Part shown: in pieces, positions 35,157-43,569 of the stretch | How positions within the stretch are numbered: the stretch's first letter is position 1 | Layout of the letters: every line of letters starts with the position of its first letter | Assembly: GCF_013836145.1 (NCBI RefSeq) | Contig: NZ_CP057483.1 | Coordinates: 1,426,001 to 1,490,000, forward strand | Length of the DNA: 64,000 nt | Direction: 5' to 3' | Origin: Citrobacter sp. RHB25-C09 | Lineage (GTDB): Bacteria > Pseudomonadota > Gammaproteobacteria > Enterobacterales > Enterobacteriaceae | Notes under the pieces: model-generated | Told to the model about the DNA's origin: nothing | What the model saw: only the letters and a program-made list of their open reading frames with translations | The model's database searches: none | Program-made: the position numbers and the translations under genes

Positions 35157-36383
35157 GTGTCAAAGGCAACCGAACAAAACGACAAGCTCAAACGGGCGAT
35201 AATTATTTCAGCGGTGCTGCATGTCATCTTATTTGCAGCGCTGATCTGGAGTTCGTTCGATGAGAATATTGAGGCATCAGCGGGCGGCGGCGGTGGTTCT
35301 TCCATCGATGCTGTCATGGTTGATCCTGGCGCCGTGGTTCAGCAGTACGAACGTCAGCAGCAGCAACAGTCAAGCGCGCAGCGTGCAAAAGAGCAGCGCG
35401 AAAAACTGGAGCAACAGCAGGCGGAAGAGCTGCGCGAAAAACAGGCTGCCGAACAGGAACGGCTAAAGCAGATTGAAAAAGAACGTTTAGCGGCGCAGGA
35501 ACAGCAGAAACAGGCTGAGGCCGACGCGAAGAAGGCGCAGGAACAGCAAAAACAGGCAGAAGAAGCGGCGCAGAAAGCGGCGGCAGATGCGAAGGCCAAA
35601 GCTGAGGCGCAGGCGAAAGCCGCGGCGGAAGCACAGAAGAAAGCCGAAGCCGATGCGGCGAAAGCAGCAGCTGACGCGAAGAAAAAAGCAGAAGCGGAAG
35701 CCGTAAAAGCCGCAGCGGATGCAAAGAAAAAAGCCGAAGCTGAAGCCGCTAAGCAGGCTAAAGCGGAAGCTGAGAAGAAAGCCGCAGCTGAAAAAGCAGC
35801 TGCTGCCAAAGCCGCTGCGGCGGAAAAGGCGGCGGCTGAGAAAAAAGCGGCCGCAGAAAAAGCCGCGGCAGATAAAAAGGCTGCTGCAGATAAAAAGGCG
35901 GCCGCCGATAAAAAAGCTGCAGCGGAGAAAGCTGCTGCCGATAAGAAAGCTGCCGCCGCAAAAGCCGCCGCAGAAAAAGCGGCTGCGGCATCGGGTGTTG
36001 ACGATCTGCTTGGCGACCTTAGCTCCGGTAAGAATGCGCCGAAAACGGGCGGAGGAGCCAAAGGCAGCAACGCCTCTCCTGCGGGAAGCGGCAATACTAA
36101 AAATAACGGCGCATCAGGCGCAGAGATCAGTAACTATGCCGGGCAGATCAAATCTGCTATCGAAAGCAAGTTTTATGACGCCGCTTCCTATACAGGGAAA
36201 ACCTGTACGCTGCGGATAAAACTGGCACCGGACGGATTGTTACTTGATATTCAGTCTGAGGGAGGCGATCCCGCCCTTTGCCAGGCCGCGCTTGCAGCAG
36301 CCCGGCAGGCGAAATTGCCAAAACCGCCGAGCCAGGCAGTATATGAAGTATTTAAAAACGCACCGTTGGACTTTAAGCCGTAA
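35157..36383 (+). CDS. tolA: TolA, trans-periplasmic linker of the Tol-Pal system
   Basis: The 408-residue TolA spans the periplasm to contact TolB and Pal. Domain I has one transmembrane helix (about 13-34, AIIISAVLHVILFAALIW). Domain II (about 50-290) is a long Ala/Lys/Glu helix built of short repeats such as KKAAADKKAAADKK. Domain III (about 310-408) is the globular tip with the two Cys (KTCTLRI, ALCQAAL). Start is GTG at 35157 as in E. coli. It is about 13 residues shorter than the 421-residue K-12 protein because of repeat number in domain II. Confidence 0.97.
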   Translation: MSKATEQNDKLKRAIIISAVLHVILFAALIWSSFDENIEASAGGGGGSSIDAVMVDPGAVVQQYERQQQQQSSAQRAKEQREKLEQQQAEELREKQAAEQERLKQIEKERLAAQEQQKQAEADAKKAQEQQKQAEEAAQKAAADAKAKAEAQAKAAAEAQKKAEADAAKAAADAKKKAEAEAVKAAADAKKKAEAEAAKQAKAEAEKKAAAEKAAAAKAAAAEKAAAEKKAAAEKAAADKKAAADKKAAADKKAAAEKAAADKKAAAAKAAAEKAAAASGVDDLLGDLSSGKNAPKTGGGAKGSNASPAGSGNTKNNGASGAEISNYAGQIKSAIESKFYDAASYTGKTCTLRIKLAPDGLLLDIQSEGGDPALCQAALAAARQAKLPKPPSQAVYEVFKNAPLDFKP

Positions 36384-36384
36384 G

Positions 36385-36415
36385 CTAAGCTTTTCCCATC
36401 ACGATGGGGAAGGAA
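36385..36415 (+). other. Stem-loop between tolA and tolB
   Basis: TTCCCATC-AC-GATGGGGAA forms a short hairpin just after tolA. There is no T-run, so it is more likely an mRNA-stability or attenuating structure than a full terminator. Confidence 0.45.
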
Positions 36416-36512
36416 TCTTCCGGAATGCTGGGTTCTGGTAGTTTTGTATAATTGAGTTTGTTAACATTCTGCTAAATTATCGTGGGCTTTCCGCCCGGAT
36501 AAGGGAGATATG

Positions 36513-37805
36513 ATGAAGCAGGCATTACGAGTAGCATTTGGTTTTCTAATGCTGTGGGCAGCGGTGCTGCACGCAGAAGTGCGTATCGAGATCACCCAGG
36601 GGGTGGACACGGCTCGCCCGATTGGCGTTGTGCCATTCCAGTGGGCGGGGCCAGGTGCCGCGCCGGAAGATATCGGTGGCATCGTAGGTGCAGACCTGCG
36701 TAACAGCGGTAAATTTAATCCGTTAGACCGTTCTCGTCTGCCACAGCAGCCGGGCACAGCGCAGGAAGTACAGCCTGCGGCATGGTCTGCGCTGGGGATT
36801 GACGCCGTGGTTGTCGGCCAGGTAACGCCGAATCCGGACGGTTCCTACAACGTAGCCTACCAACTGGTAGACACAGGTGGCGCACCGGGTACCGTACTGG
36901 CGCAGAACTCTTACAAAGTGAACAAACAGTGGCTGCGTTATGCAGGTCATACTGCAAGTGACGAAGTGTTTGAGAAGCTGACCGGTATTAAAGGCGCGTT
37001 CCGCACCCGTATCGCTTATGTGGTTCAGACCAATGGCGGCCAGTTCCCTTATGAACTGCGTGTTTCCGACTACGATGGTTACAATCAATTTACCGTTCAC
37101 CGTTCACCACAGCCGTTGATGTCTCCGGCGTGGTCACCGGATGGTTCTAAACTGGCTTATGTGACCTTCGAAAGTGGTCGTTCTGCGCTGGTAATCCAGA
37201 CGTTGTCCAACGGTGCGGTACGTCAGGTGGCTTCTTTCCCGCGTCACAACGGGGCGCCTGCGTTTTCTCCGGACGGCAGCAAGCTGGCGTTTGCCCTGTC
37301 TAAAACCGGTAGCCTGAACCTGTACGTGATGGATATCGGCTCTGGCCAGATCCGTCAGGTGACGGATGGTCGCAGTAACAATACGGAACCTACCTGGTTC
37401 CCGGACAGCCAAAACCTGGCCTTTACCTCGGATCAGGCGGGTCGTCCGCAAGTGTATAAAATTAACGTTAACGGCGGCGCGCCGCAGCGTATTACCTGGG
37501 AAGGTTCACAAAACCAGGATGCTGATGTCAGCGCCGACGGTAAATTTATGGTAATGGTAAGCTCGGCCGGTGGTCAGCAACACATTGCCAAACAAGATCT
37601 GGTAACGGGTGGCGTGCAAGTTCTCTCGTCAACGTTCCTGGATGAAACGCCAAGTCTGGCACCTAACGGCACTATGGTAATCTACAGCTCTTCTCAGGGG
37701 ATGGGTTCCGTGCTAAATCTGGTTTCTACAGATGGGCGTTTCAAAGCGCGTATTCCGGCAACTGATGGACAGGTAAAATCACCTGCCTGGTCGCCGTATC
37801 TGTAA
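36513..37805 (+). CDS. tolB: TolB, periplasmic beta-propeller
   Basis: TolB interacts with Pal, TolA and Lpp in the periplasm. The 430-residue precursor has a Sec signal peptide (MKQALRVAFGFLMLWAAVLH, cleavage after Ala21), an N-terminal alpha/beta domain and a six-bladed propeller with repeated WSPDGSKLAY, FSPDGSKLAF and WFPDSQNLAF blades. Of two adjacent ATGs, 36513 is preferred for spacing from AAGGGAG and for agreement with E. coli length. Confidence 0.97.
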   Translation: MKQALRVAFGFLMLWAAVLHAEVRIEITQGVDTARPIGVVPFQWAGPGAAPEDIGGIVGADLRNSGKFNPLDRSRLPQQPGTAQEVQPAAWSALGIDAVVVGQVTPNPDGSYNVAYQLVDTGGAPGTVLAQNSYKVNKQWLRYAGHTASDEVFEKLTGIKGAFRTRIAYVVQTNGGQFPYELRVSDYDGYNQFTVHRSPQPLMSPAWSPDGSKLAYVTFESGRSALVIQTLSNGAVRQVASFPRHNGAPAFSPDGSKLAFALSKTGSLNLYVMDIGSGQIRQVTDGRSNNTEPTWFPDSQNLAFTSDQAGRPQVYKINVNGGAPQRITWEGSQNQDADVSADGKFMVMVSSAGGQQHIAKQDLVTGGVQVLSSTFLDETPSLAPNGTMVIYSSSQGMGSVLNLVSTDGRFKARIPATDGQVKSPAWSPYL

Positions 37806-37840
37806 ATAATAATTAATTGATTACTAAAGGAATCATAGAA

Positions 37841-38359
37841 ATGCAACTGAACAAAGTGCTGAAAGGGCTGATGATTGCTCTGCCTGTTATGGCTATTGCG
37901 GCATGTTCTTCTAACAAGAACGCCAGCAATGACGGCAGCGAAGGCATGCTGGGTGCCGGCACTGGTATGGATGCAAACGGAAGCGGCAACATGTCCTCCG
38001 AAGAGCAAGCGCGTCTGCAGATGCAACAGCTGCAGCAGAACAACATCGTTTACTTCGATCTGGACAAGTACGATATCCGTTCTGACTTCGCTGCAATGCT
38101 GGATGCACACGCTAACTTCCTGCGTAGCAACCCGTCTTACAAAGTCACCGTAGAAGGTCATGCGGACGAACGTGGTACGCCTGAGTACAACATCTCCCTG
38201 GGCGAACGCCGTGCTAACGCGGTTAAGATGTACCTGCAGGGTAAAGGCGTTTCTGCTGACCAGATCTCCATCGTTTCTTACGGTAAAGAAAAACCTGCAG
38301 TACTGGGTCATGACGAAGCGGCTTACTCCAAAAACCGTCGTGCCGTACTGGTTTACTAA
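37841..38359 (+). CDS. pal: Pal, peptidoglycan-associated outer-membrane lipoprotein
   Basis: A 172-residue lipoprotein precursor; lipobox AIAAC puts the acylated Cys at 22, followed by Ser, so it goes to the outer membrane. The OmpA-like domain (about 65-172) has the peptidoglycan-binding GHADERGTPEYNISLGERRA motif. The start at 37841 has AAAGGA upstream; an in-frame ATT-initiated extension or ATG at 37817 would spoil the signal peptide. Confidence 0.97.
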   Translation: MQLNKVLKGLMIALPVMAIAACSSNKNASNDGSEGMLGAGTGMDANGSGNMSSEEQARLQMQQLQQNNIVYFDLDKYDIRSDFAAMLDAHANFLRSNPSYKVTVEGHADERGTPEYNISLGERRANAVKMYLQGKGVSADQISIVSYGKEKPAVLGHDEAAYSKNRRAVLVY

Positions 38360-38368
38360 GAGAATTGC

Positions 38369-39160
38369 ATGAGCAGTAACTTCAGACATCATCTATTGAG
38401 TCTGTCGTTACTGGTTGGCATAGCGGCCCCCTGGGCCGCTTTTGCGCAGGCGCCAATCAGTAGTGTCGGCTCAGGCTCGGTCGAAGACCGTGTCACTCAA
38501 CTCGAGCGTATTTCTAATGCTCACAGCCAGCTTTTAACCCAACTCCAGCAACAACTTTCTGATAACCAAAACGATATCGACTCCCTGCGTGGTCAAATCC
38601 AGGAAAGTCAGTATCAGTTGAATCAGGTGGTTGAGCGTCAGAAGCAGATCCTGTTACAGATGGACAGTCTGAACAGTGGAGGTACTGCGACGCAGCCGGC
38701 GAGTGGTGATCAGAGCGGGGCGACGACCAGCGCCACGCCTGCACCTGATGCCGGGGCAGCAGCCTCAGGCACACCGGTGCAAAGCGGTGACGCTAACACC
38801 GATTACAATGCGGCAATTGCGCTGGTGCAGGATAAATCCCGCCAGGACGACGCGATTGTGGCCTTTCAGAACTTCATCAAGAATCACCCTGATTCAACGT
38901 ATCAGCCGAATGCCAATTACTGGCTGGGTCAGTTGAATTACAACAAGGGTAAAAAAGATGATGCCGCGTTCTATTTCGCTTCGGTTGTTAAAAACTATCC
39001 GAAATCACCTAAGGCTGCAGACGCGATGTACAAAGTTGGCGTCATCATGCAGGACAAAGGAGATACCGCGAAAGCGAAGGCCGTCTATCAGCAGGTTATC
39101 AGCAAATACCCTGGCACTGATGGCGCGAAGCAAGCGCAAAAACGTCTTAACGCGATGTAA
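38369..39160 (+). CDS. cpoB: CpoB, cell division coordinator (formerly YbgF)
   Basis: CpoB links PBP1B activity to Tol-driven outer-membrane constriction. The 263-residue precursor has a signal peptide ending ...WAAFA near residue 26, a coiled coil (about 35-95, with VTQLERISNAHSQLLTQLQQ), a Ser/Thr/Ala/Gly linker, and three TPRs (about 140-260). It starts 9 bp after pal and ends the operon. Confidence 0.96.
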   Translation: MSSNFRHHLLSLSLLVGIAAPWAAFAQAPISSVGSGSVEDRVTQLERISNAHSQLLTQLQQQLSDNQNDIDSLRGQIQESQYQLNQVVERQKQILLQMDSLNSGGTATQPASGDQSGATTSATPAPDAGAAASGTPVQSGDANTDYNAAIALVQDKSRQDDAIVAFQNFIKNHPDSTYQPNANYWLGQLNYNKGKKDDAAFYFASVVKNYPKSPKAADAMYKVGVIMQDKGDTAKAKAVYQQVISKYPGTDGAKQAQKRLNAM

Positions 39161-39323
39161 TGCATACCATGCGACCAGAAATCGAATTATTTCTGGTCGT
39201 GTCGTGCGATTCCTAAGCAGTTGAGTGATCTACATCGAAATTTTTGTTGCGCTGAAATCTTAAATCAGTAATATATGCCGCCGTTGCCACGGGATATCAA
39301 ACATCCGAAAGCAGCACAAAAGT

Positions 39324-39399
39324 GGGTCGTTAGCTCAGTTGGTAGAGCAGTTGACTTTTAATCAATTGGTCGCAGGTTCGAATCCTGCACGACCCACCA
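39324..39399 (+). tRNA. tRNA-Lys (UUU)
   Basis: A 76-base cloverleaf with encoded CCA: acceptor GGGTCGT pairs with ACGACCC, anticodon TTT sits in GACTTTTAATC, and the T loop is GTTCGAATC. First gene of a five-tRNA cluster corresponding to E. coli lysT-valT-lysW and onward. Confidence 0.98.
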
Positions 39400-39435
39400 C
39401 TAATTCTGTTAGTCAGTAGTATCCAGCGTAGTATC

Positions 39436-39511
39436 GGGTGATTAGCTCAGCTGGGAGAGCACCTCCCTTACAAGGAGGGGGTCGGCGGTTCGATCCCGTC
39501 ATCACCCACCA
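39436..39511 (+). tRNA. tRNA-Val (UAC)
   Basis: A 76-base tRNA with encoded CCA; acceptor GGGTGAT pairs with ATCACCC and the anticodon TAC sits in CCCTTACAAGG. It is 36 bases after the first tRNA-Lys. Confidence 0.98.
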
Positions 39512-39514
39512 CTC

Positions 39515-39590
39515 GGGTCGTTAGCTCAGTTGGTAGAGCAGTTGACTTTTAATCAATTGGTCGCAGGTTCGAATCCTGCACGACCCACCA
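39515..39590 (+). tRNA. tRNA-Lys (UUU)
   Basis: Identical in sequence to the tRNA-Lys at 39324, including CCA. Only 3 bases separate it from the tRNA-Val. Confidence 0.98.
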
Positions 39591-39646
39591 AATTTAACAT
39601 TGAACTCAGATGTTAAACGTGAAGGATAACGTTGCTTAAGCAACGG

Positions 39647-39688
39647 CCCGAAGGGCGAGTGAAGCGAGTCATCCTGCACGACCCACCA
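39647..39688 (+). repeat. tRNA-Lys 3'-end remnant 1
   Basis: The last 18 bases (ATCCTGCACGACCCACCA, 39671-39688) duplicate the 3' arm of the neighbouring tRNA-Lys. They are preceded by a GC-rich CCCGAAGGGCGAGTGAAGCG block rather than a tRNA body. It cannot fold as a tRNA. The same 42-base unit, with one change, recurs at about 40034-40075. Confidence 0.75.
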
Positions 39689-39736
39689 ATTTAAACATTG
39701 GTACCGAGTCAAAAATCTTTCAGGCAGCACCCGAAT

Positions 39737-39812
39737 GGGTCGTTAGCTCAGTTGGTAGAGCAGTTGACTTTTAATCAATTGGTCGCAGGTTCGAATCCTG
39801 CACGACCCACCA
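39737..39812 (+). tRNA. tRNA-Lys (UUU)
   Basis: Third identical tRNA-Lys copy, 76 bases with CCA. Confidence 0.98.
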
Positions 39813-39843
39813 TCCTGAATGATTAAGTAAAAATTCCCGCAAG

Positions 39844-39919
39844 GGGTCGTTAGCTCAGTTGGTAGAGCAGTTGACTTTTAATCAATTGGTCGCAGGTTCG
39901 AATCCTGCACGACCCACCA
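39844..39919 (+). tRNA. tRNA-Lys (UUU)
   Basis: Fourth identical tRNA-Lys copy, 76 bases with CCA, followed at once by an intrinsic terminator. Confidence 0.98.
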
Positions 39920-39922
39920 GTG

Positions 39923-39951
39923 TAAAAAGGCGCCCTAAAGGCGCCTTTTTG
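39923..39951 (+). terminator. Intrinsic terminator of the tRNA cluster
   Basis: AAAAAGGCGCC-CTAAA-GGCGCCTTTTT, a perfect stem with U-run, four bases after the last tRNA. Confidence 0.92.
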
Positions 39952-40033
39952 CTATGCGCAGAATTCAAAGATTCGAACCTGCAGCAGGTTCGAGTCGAAC
40001 GCAGTGAGACAACGGAGTCGCTTGCGGCGACGA

Positions 40034-40122
40034 CCCGAAGGGCGAGCGAAGCGAGTCATCCTGCACGACCCACCAGTGTAAAAGAGGGCGCTTGCGGCAC
40101 CTTTTTGCTATGCGCAGAATTT
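40034..40122 (+). repeat. tRNA-Lys 3'-end remnant 2 plus decayed terminator copy
   Basis: TCATCCTGCACGACCCACCA (ending 40075) repeats the tRNA-Lys 3' arm, and the following GTGTAAAA...CACCTTTTTGCTATGCGCAG is a degenerate copy of the terminator and flank at 39920-39961. The block looks like the right end of a former tRNA unit whose body was lost. Confidence 0.75.
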
Positions 40123-40124
40123 GT

Positions 40125-40199
40125 GCCGGCTGGCGCTTCGCTTATCAGGCCTACATGTGGCACCCGTAGGCCGGATAAGACGTCAGTCGCCATCCGGCA
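40125..40199. repeat. REP/BIME element upstream of nadA
   Basis: GCCGGCTGGCGCTTCGCTTATCAGGCCTAC faces GTAGGCCGGATAAGACG...GCCATCCGGCA, two REP arms in opposite orientation. Confidence 0.85.
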
Positions 40200-40264
40200 A
40201 ACCGTTCCCGACAATGACACGCCCCATGCAATTGATGTGACTTTTCTCACCCAATCCAGTATCT

Positions 40265-40282
40265 TGTTTAGCATATAAAACA
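40265..40282. promoter_or_regulatory. NadR operator upstream of nadA
   Basis: TGTTTA-GCATAT-AAAACA is close to the NadR palindrome TGTTTA-N6-TAAACA. It overlaps the likely nadA promoter, about 74 bases before the start. NadR represses nadA-pnuC when NAD is sufficient. Confidence 0.75.
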
Positions 40283-40355
40283 AAGATAGCCGATTGCAGC
40301 GTATGTCACGTTTTGAGTCGGTGATTTCGTTAAGTCAGTAAAACGAGAATGCATG

Positions 40356-41399
40356 ATGAGCGTGATGTTTGATCCTGAAGCCGCAATCTATCCGTTTCCA
40401 CCGAAACCGACGCCCTTGAGCGTCGACGAGAAACAATTCTACCGGGAAAAAATAAAGCGGCTGCTGAAAGAGCGTGATGCGGTCATGGTCGCTCACTACT
40501 ACACGGATCCGGAAATCCAGCAGCTAGCTGAAGAAACGGGGGGCTGTATTTCTGATTCGCTGGAAATGGCGCGCTTTGGCGCAAAACATCCGGCCTCTAC
40601 GCTACTCGTTGCCGGTGTGCGTTTCATGGGCGAAACCGCCAAAATCCTCAGCCCAGAAAAAACCATCCTGATGCCGACCTTACAGGCCGAATGTTCGCTC
40701 GATCTTGGCTGTCCGATTGAGGAATTTAGCGCATTCTGCGACGCCCATCCGGATCGTACCGTCGTGGTCTATGCTAATACCTCTGCAGCCGTTAAAGCCC
40801 GTGCAGACTGGGTCGTGACCTCCAGCATAGCCGTAGAACTCATTGAACACCTGGATAGTTTAGGTGAAAAAATCATCTGGGCACCGGATCGTCATCTGGG
40901 TAATTACGTGCAAAAACAGACGGGCGCGGATGTGTTGTGCTGGCAAGGGGCATGCATCGTTCATGATGAGTTTAAAACGCAAGCGCTCGCGCGAATGAAA
41001 GGGCTTTATCCAGACGCCGCGATTCTGGTTCACCCTGAGTCGCCGCAGTCGATCGTTGATATGGCCGATGCAGTTGGCTCTACCAGCCAACTGATCAATG
41101 CTGCGAAGACGTTGCCCCATAAACAACTGATCGTCGCCACCGACCGGGGCATTTTCTACAAAATGCAGCAGGCGGTGCCGGATAAAGAATTACTTGAAGC
41201 GCCTACCGCCGGAGAAGGCGCGACCTGCCGCAGCTGCGCTCATTGCCCGTGGATGGCGATGAACGGGCTTAAAGCGATTGCTGAAGGACTGGAGCAGGGT
41301 GGGGAAGCCCATGAGATTCAGGTTGATGCGGCGCTGCGAGAAGGGGCATTATTGCCGTTAAATCGCATGCTGGAATTTGCGGCTACACTACGTGCGTAA
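40356..41399 (+). CDS. nadA: Quinolinate synthase A
   Basis: NadA condenses iminoaspartate with dihydroxyacetone phosphate to quinolinate in NAD synthesis, using a [4Fe-4S] cluster. The 347-residue protein begins MSVMFDPEAAIYPFPPKPTP. Cluster cysteines lie in ECSLDLGC (about 113), CWQGAC (about 200) and CRSCAHC (about 291-297). Of two adjacent ATGs, 40356 matches the known E. coli length. pnuC follows after 26 bp, probably in one operon. Confidence 0.97.
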   Translation: MSVMFDPEAAIYPFPPKPTPLSVDEKQFYREKIKRLLKERDAVMVAHYYTDPEIQQLAEETGGCISDSLEMARFGAKHPASTLLVAGVRFMGETAKILSPEKTILMPTLQAECSLDLGCPIEEFSAFCDAHPDRTVVVYANTSAAVKARADWVVTSSIAVELIEHLDSLGEKIIWAPDRHLGNYVQKQTGADVLCWQGACIVHDEFKTQALARMKGLYPDAAILVHPESPQSIVDMADAVGSTSQLINAAKTLPHKQLIVATDRGIFYKMQQAVPDKELLEAPTAGEGATCRSCAHCPWMAMNGLKAIAEGLEQGGEAHEIQVDAALREGALLPLNRMLEFAATLRA

Positions 41400-41425
41400 A
41401 TAACATAAACGCTCTGGGGGAAAAG

Positions 41426-42145
41426 ATGGATTTTTTTAGCACGCAGAACATCCTGGTACATATTCCGATTGGCGCCGGTGGTTACGATTTGTCATGGATC
41501 GAAGCCGTAGGCACCATTGCCGGGCTTCTGTGCATCGGGCTTGCCAGTATGGAGAAGATCAGCAATTACTTTTTCGGCCTGATTAACGTCACGCTGTTTG
41601 CGATCATTTTCTTCCAGATCCAACTCTATGCCAGCCTGCTGCTACAGGTTTTCTTTTTTGCCGCCAACATCTACGGCTGGTATGCCTGGTCGCGGCAGAT
41701 CAGTCAAAACGAAGCGGAACTTAAAATTCGGTGGTTGCCTTTACCGAAAGCGCTCGGCTGGCTGGCGGTTTGCGTGGTCGCTATTGGTCTGATGACCGTG
41801 TTTATCGACCCGGTGTTTGCCTTCCTGACACGTATTGCCGTGAATATCATGCAAACGCTCGGGTTACAGGTTGTCGTGCCGGATCTGCAGCCCGATGCCT
41901 TCCCGTTCTGGGACTCCTGCATGATGGTCTTGTCGATTGTGGCGATGATCCTGATGACGCGCAAATACGTGGAGAACTGGCTGCTGTGGGTGGTCATTAA
42001 CGTGATTAGCGTGGTGATCTTTGCATTGCAGGGCGTCTATGCGATGTCGCTGGAATATTTGATTCTGACCTTCATCGCCCTGAACGGTAGCCGGATGTGG
42101 ATTAACAGCGCGCGTGAACGAGGCTCACACGCGCTGTCCCATTAA
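41426..42145 (+). CDS. pnuC: Nicotinamide riboside transporter PnuC
   Basis: A 239-residue inner-membrane protein with about seven transmembrane helices, importing nicotinamide riboside by facilitated diffusion. The FFAANIYGWYAWSR block carries the conserved substrate-site W and the family motif; a second such segment is at ALNGSRMWINSARERG. GGGGGAAAAG precedes the ATG. Its 3' end overlaps zitB tail to tail by 4 bp. Confidence 0.96.
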   Translation: MDFFSTQNILVHIPIGAGGYDLSWIEAVGTIAGLLCIGLASMEKISNYFFGLINVTLFAIIFFQIQLYASLLLQVFFFAANIYGWYAWSRQISQNEAELKIRWLPLPKALGWLAVCVVAIGLMTVFIDPVFAFLTRIAVNIMQTLGLQVVVPDLQPDAFPFWDSCMMVLSIVAMILMTRKYVENWLLWVVINVISVVIFALQGVYAMSLEYLILTFIALNGSRMWINSARERGSHALSH

Positions 42146-43083
42146 TGGTGATGATGCGAATGACCGGATACCTTCTGATTCAGATGGCAGTCCGGTCCGT
42201 GACAGGGTTGATATTCCATCTGAATGGTGGCGTGTTCAATCTGGTAATGGTGGATGAGAAAGTGCTGAATGCTCTCCAGTAGGCCGTCATGATCGTGTGG
42301 CGGGATCACCTGAACATGCAAAGTCATTACCGGTTTCTCTCCCACCATCCAGACATGAACGTGATGCACGTTACGTACCTCCGGGATTTCCCGGCTGAGA
42401 TGGCGCTGTAGCGCGGCGATATCCAGCGACACCGGCGCGCCCTCGAGTAATTCATTTACGCTGTCTTTCAATAAGCGCCAGGCGCTACGCAGTACCAGCA
42501 GCGAAACCAGTATTGACAGAATGGGGTCGGCTGGCGTCCAGCCGGTCCAGATGATAATCAGCGCAGCAATGATGGCACCAACAGAACCCAATAAATCGCC
42601 CATCACATGCAGCGCAGCTGCCCGCACGTTCAGGTTTTTCTCCTCACTTCCCCGATGCAGGATCCAAAAAGCCAGAATGTTTGCGAGTAATCCGGCGACG
42701 GCGATGGTCATCATCATGCCGCCGGCAACGGGACGTGGCGAATAGAAGCGCTCAATAGCCTCCCAGACGATTAAAATGGTAATCACGACCAAAGCAATAG
42801 CGTTAACGAACGCGGCCAGCGTCGTGAGTCTCAGCCAGCCGAAAGTGTGCCTCACCGTAGGAGGCCGTCTTGCAAACTGTACGGCCATCAGGGCGAAGAA
42901 GAGTGCCGCGGCATCGGTAAGCATATGTCCGGCATCAGCGAGCAACGCCAGCGAACCGGATAAGATCCCGCCCACCACTTCCAGCAGCATAAATCCCGCC
43001 GTGACGGCAAAAGCGAACAGCAAGCGACGCGCGTTGTTATCTTCGGGCAGGAGAGAAGAGGTATGCGAGTGTGAGTGCGCCAT
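42142..43083 (-). CDS. zitB: Zinc efflux cation-diffusion facilitator ZitB
   Basis: ZitB exports Zn2+ in exchange for protons. The 313-residue protein starts MAHSHSHTSSLLPEDNNARR with the His-rich N-terminus and ends in a His-rich tail (SGHSHHHH). The six-TM domain has the metal site HMLTDAAALF (His/Asp, TM2) and HVMGDLLGSVGA (TM5). The C-terminal cytoplasmic domain includes HHVHVWMVGEKPVMTLHVQV. The start at 43083 is chosen by homology, with AGGAT upstream. Confidence 0.96.
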   Translation of the reverse strand: MAHSHSHTSSLLPEDNNARRLLFAFAVTAGFMLLEVVGGILSGSLALLADAGHMLTDAAALFFALMAVQFARRPPTVRHTFGWLRLTTLAAFVNAIALVVITILIVWEAIERFYSPRPVAGGMMMTIAVAGLLANILAFWILHRGSEEKNLNVRAAALHVMGDLLGSVGAIIAALIIIWTGWTPADPILSILVSLLVLRSAWRLLKDSVNELLEGAPVSLDIAALQRHLSREIPEVRNVHHVHVWMVGEKPVMTLHVQVIPPHDHDGLLESIQHFLIHHYQIEHATIQMEYQPCHGPDCHLNQKVSGHSHHHH

Positions 43084-43147
43084 AATGTCATCCTTATTAT
43101 TAATCTTATAACTGTATGACATCATACCGTTTTTGGAACGATAAAAT

Positions 43148-43172
43148 GAAAAAGGAGAGCCTGCGCTCTCCC
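43148..43172 (-). terminator. Intrinsic terminator of ybgS
   Basis: On the minus strand GGAGAGC-GCAG-GCTCTCC followed by TTTTT, 20 bases after the ybgS stop. Confidence 0.8.
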
Positions 43173-43194
43173 ATTATTCGTGATGTTTTACGCT

Positions 43195-43569
43195 TTACTG
43201 CGTGGTGCCATCGGTTTTGGTATCCACATCGTTATTCATACCGTCGCCGGTTTCCACTTTCTTATTCACGTCCGGACAGCGACCGTCTTTACACATGGTA
43301 TTTTTATGCACCTCATCCTTGGTCATTCCGTCCTGAGTCGTTGAGGTTCCGTTTGGATGGAGCATCGTGCCGCCCGAGTTGATATTGTCGTTGTCGACAT
43401 TATTCGGTGCGACATTTTCTTTTGCACCCGGTGCAACCTGGCCTGCATCCGCTGCGGCGTTCTCTTGTCCGTTATTGCTTTGGGTGCTGGTTTCTGCGGC
43501 AAGTGCAGCACCGCTGGCAAGAGTGAGTGTGGCAGTAAGAAAAAGTGAAGCCAATTTTGTCATTTGCAT
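43195..43569 (-). CDS. ybgS: YbgS, exported Asn/Asp-rich protein
   Basis: A 124-residue protein (E. coli about 126) with a signal peptide (cleavage after ALAA near residue 25) and a low-complexity, Asn/Asp/Gly/Thr-rich mature part, with a single CKDGRC pair near residues 93-98. It is likely periplasmic and intrinsically disordered. Function is unknown. AGGAGC lies before the ATG. Confidence 0.92.
   Translation of the reverse strand: MQMTKLASLFLTATLTLASGAALAAETSTQSNNGQENAAADAGQVAPGAKENVAPNNVDNDNINSGGTMLHPNGTSTTQDGMTKDEVHKNTMCKDGRCPDVNKKVETGDGMNNDVDTKTDGTTQ

Larger units (their letters stand above)
39920..40355 (+). other. tRNA cluster to nadA gap (436 bases)
   Basis: No gene. It holds the tRNA terminator, a second tRNA-Lys 3' remnant with a decayed copy of that terminator (about 40034-40122), a REP element (40125-40199), and a NadR box (40265-40282) before nadA. 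Confidence 0.8.

Noticed and set aside
35354..36094. A 246-codon Ala/Phe/Ser frame antisense to tolA
   Set aside because: It is the reverse translation of the tolA Lys/Ala repeat and is low complexity throughout.
39324..39919. Regularly repeated 76-base units that could suggest a CRISPR-like array
   Set aside because: Each unit folds as a complete tRNA with encoded CCA, and spacing is irregular.
39859..40278. An open frame over the last tRNA-Lys and following spacer
   Set aside because: It translates tRNA and terminator sequence; the tRNA gene explains the start.
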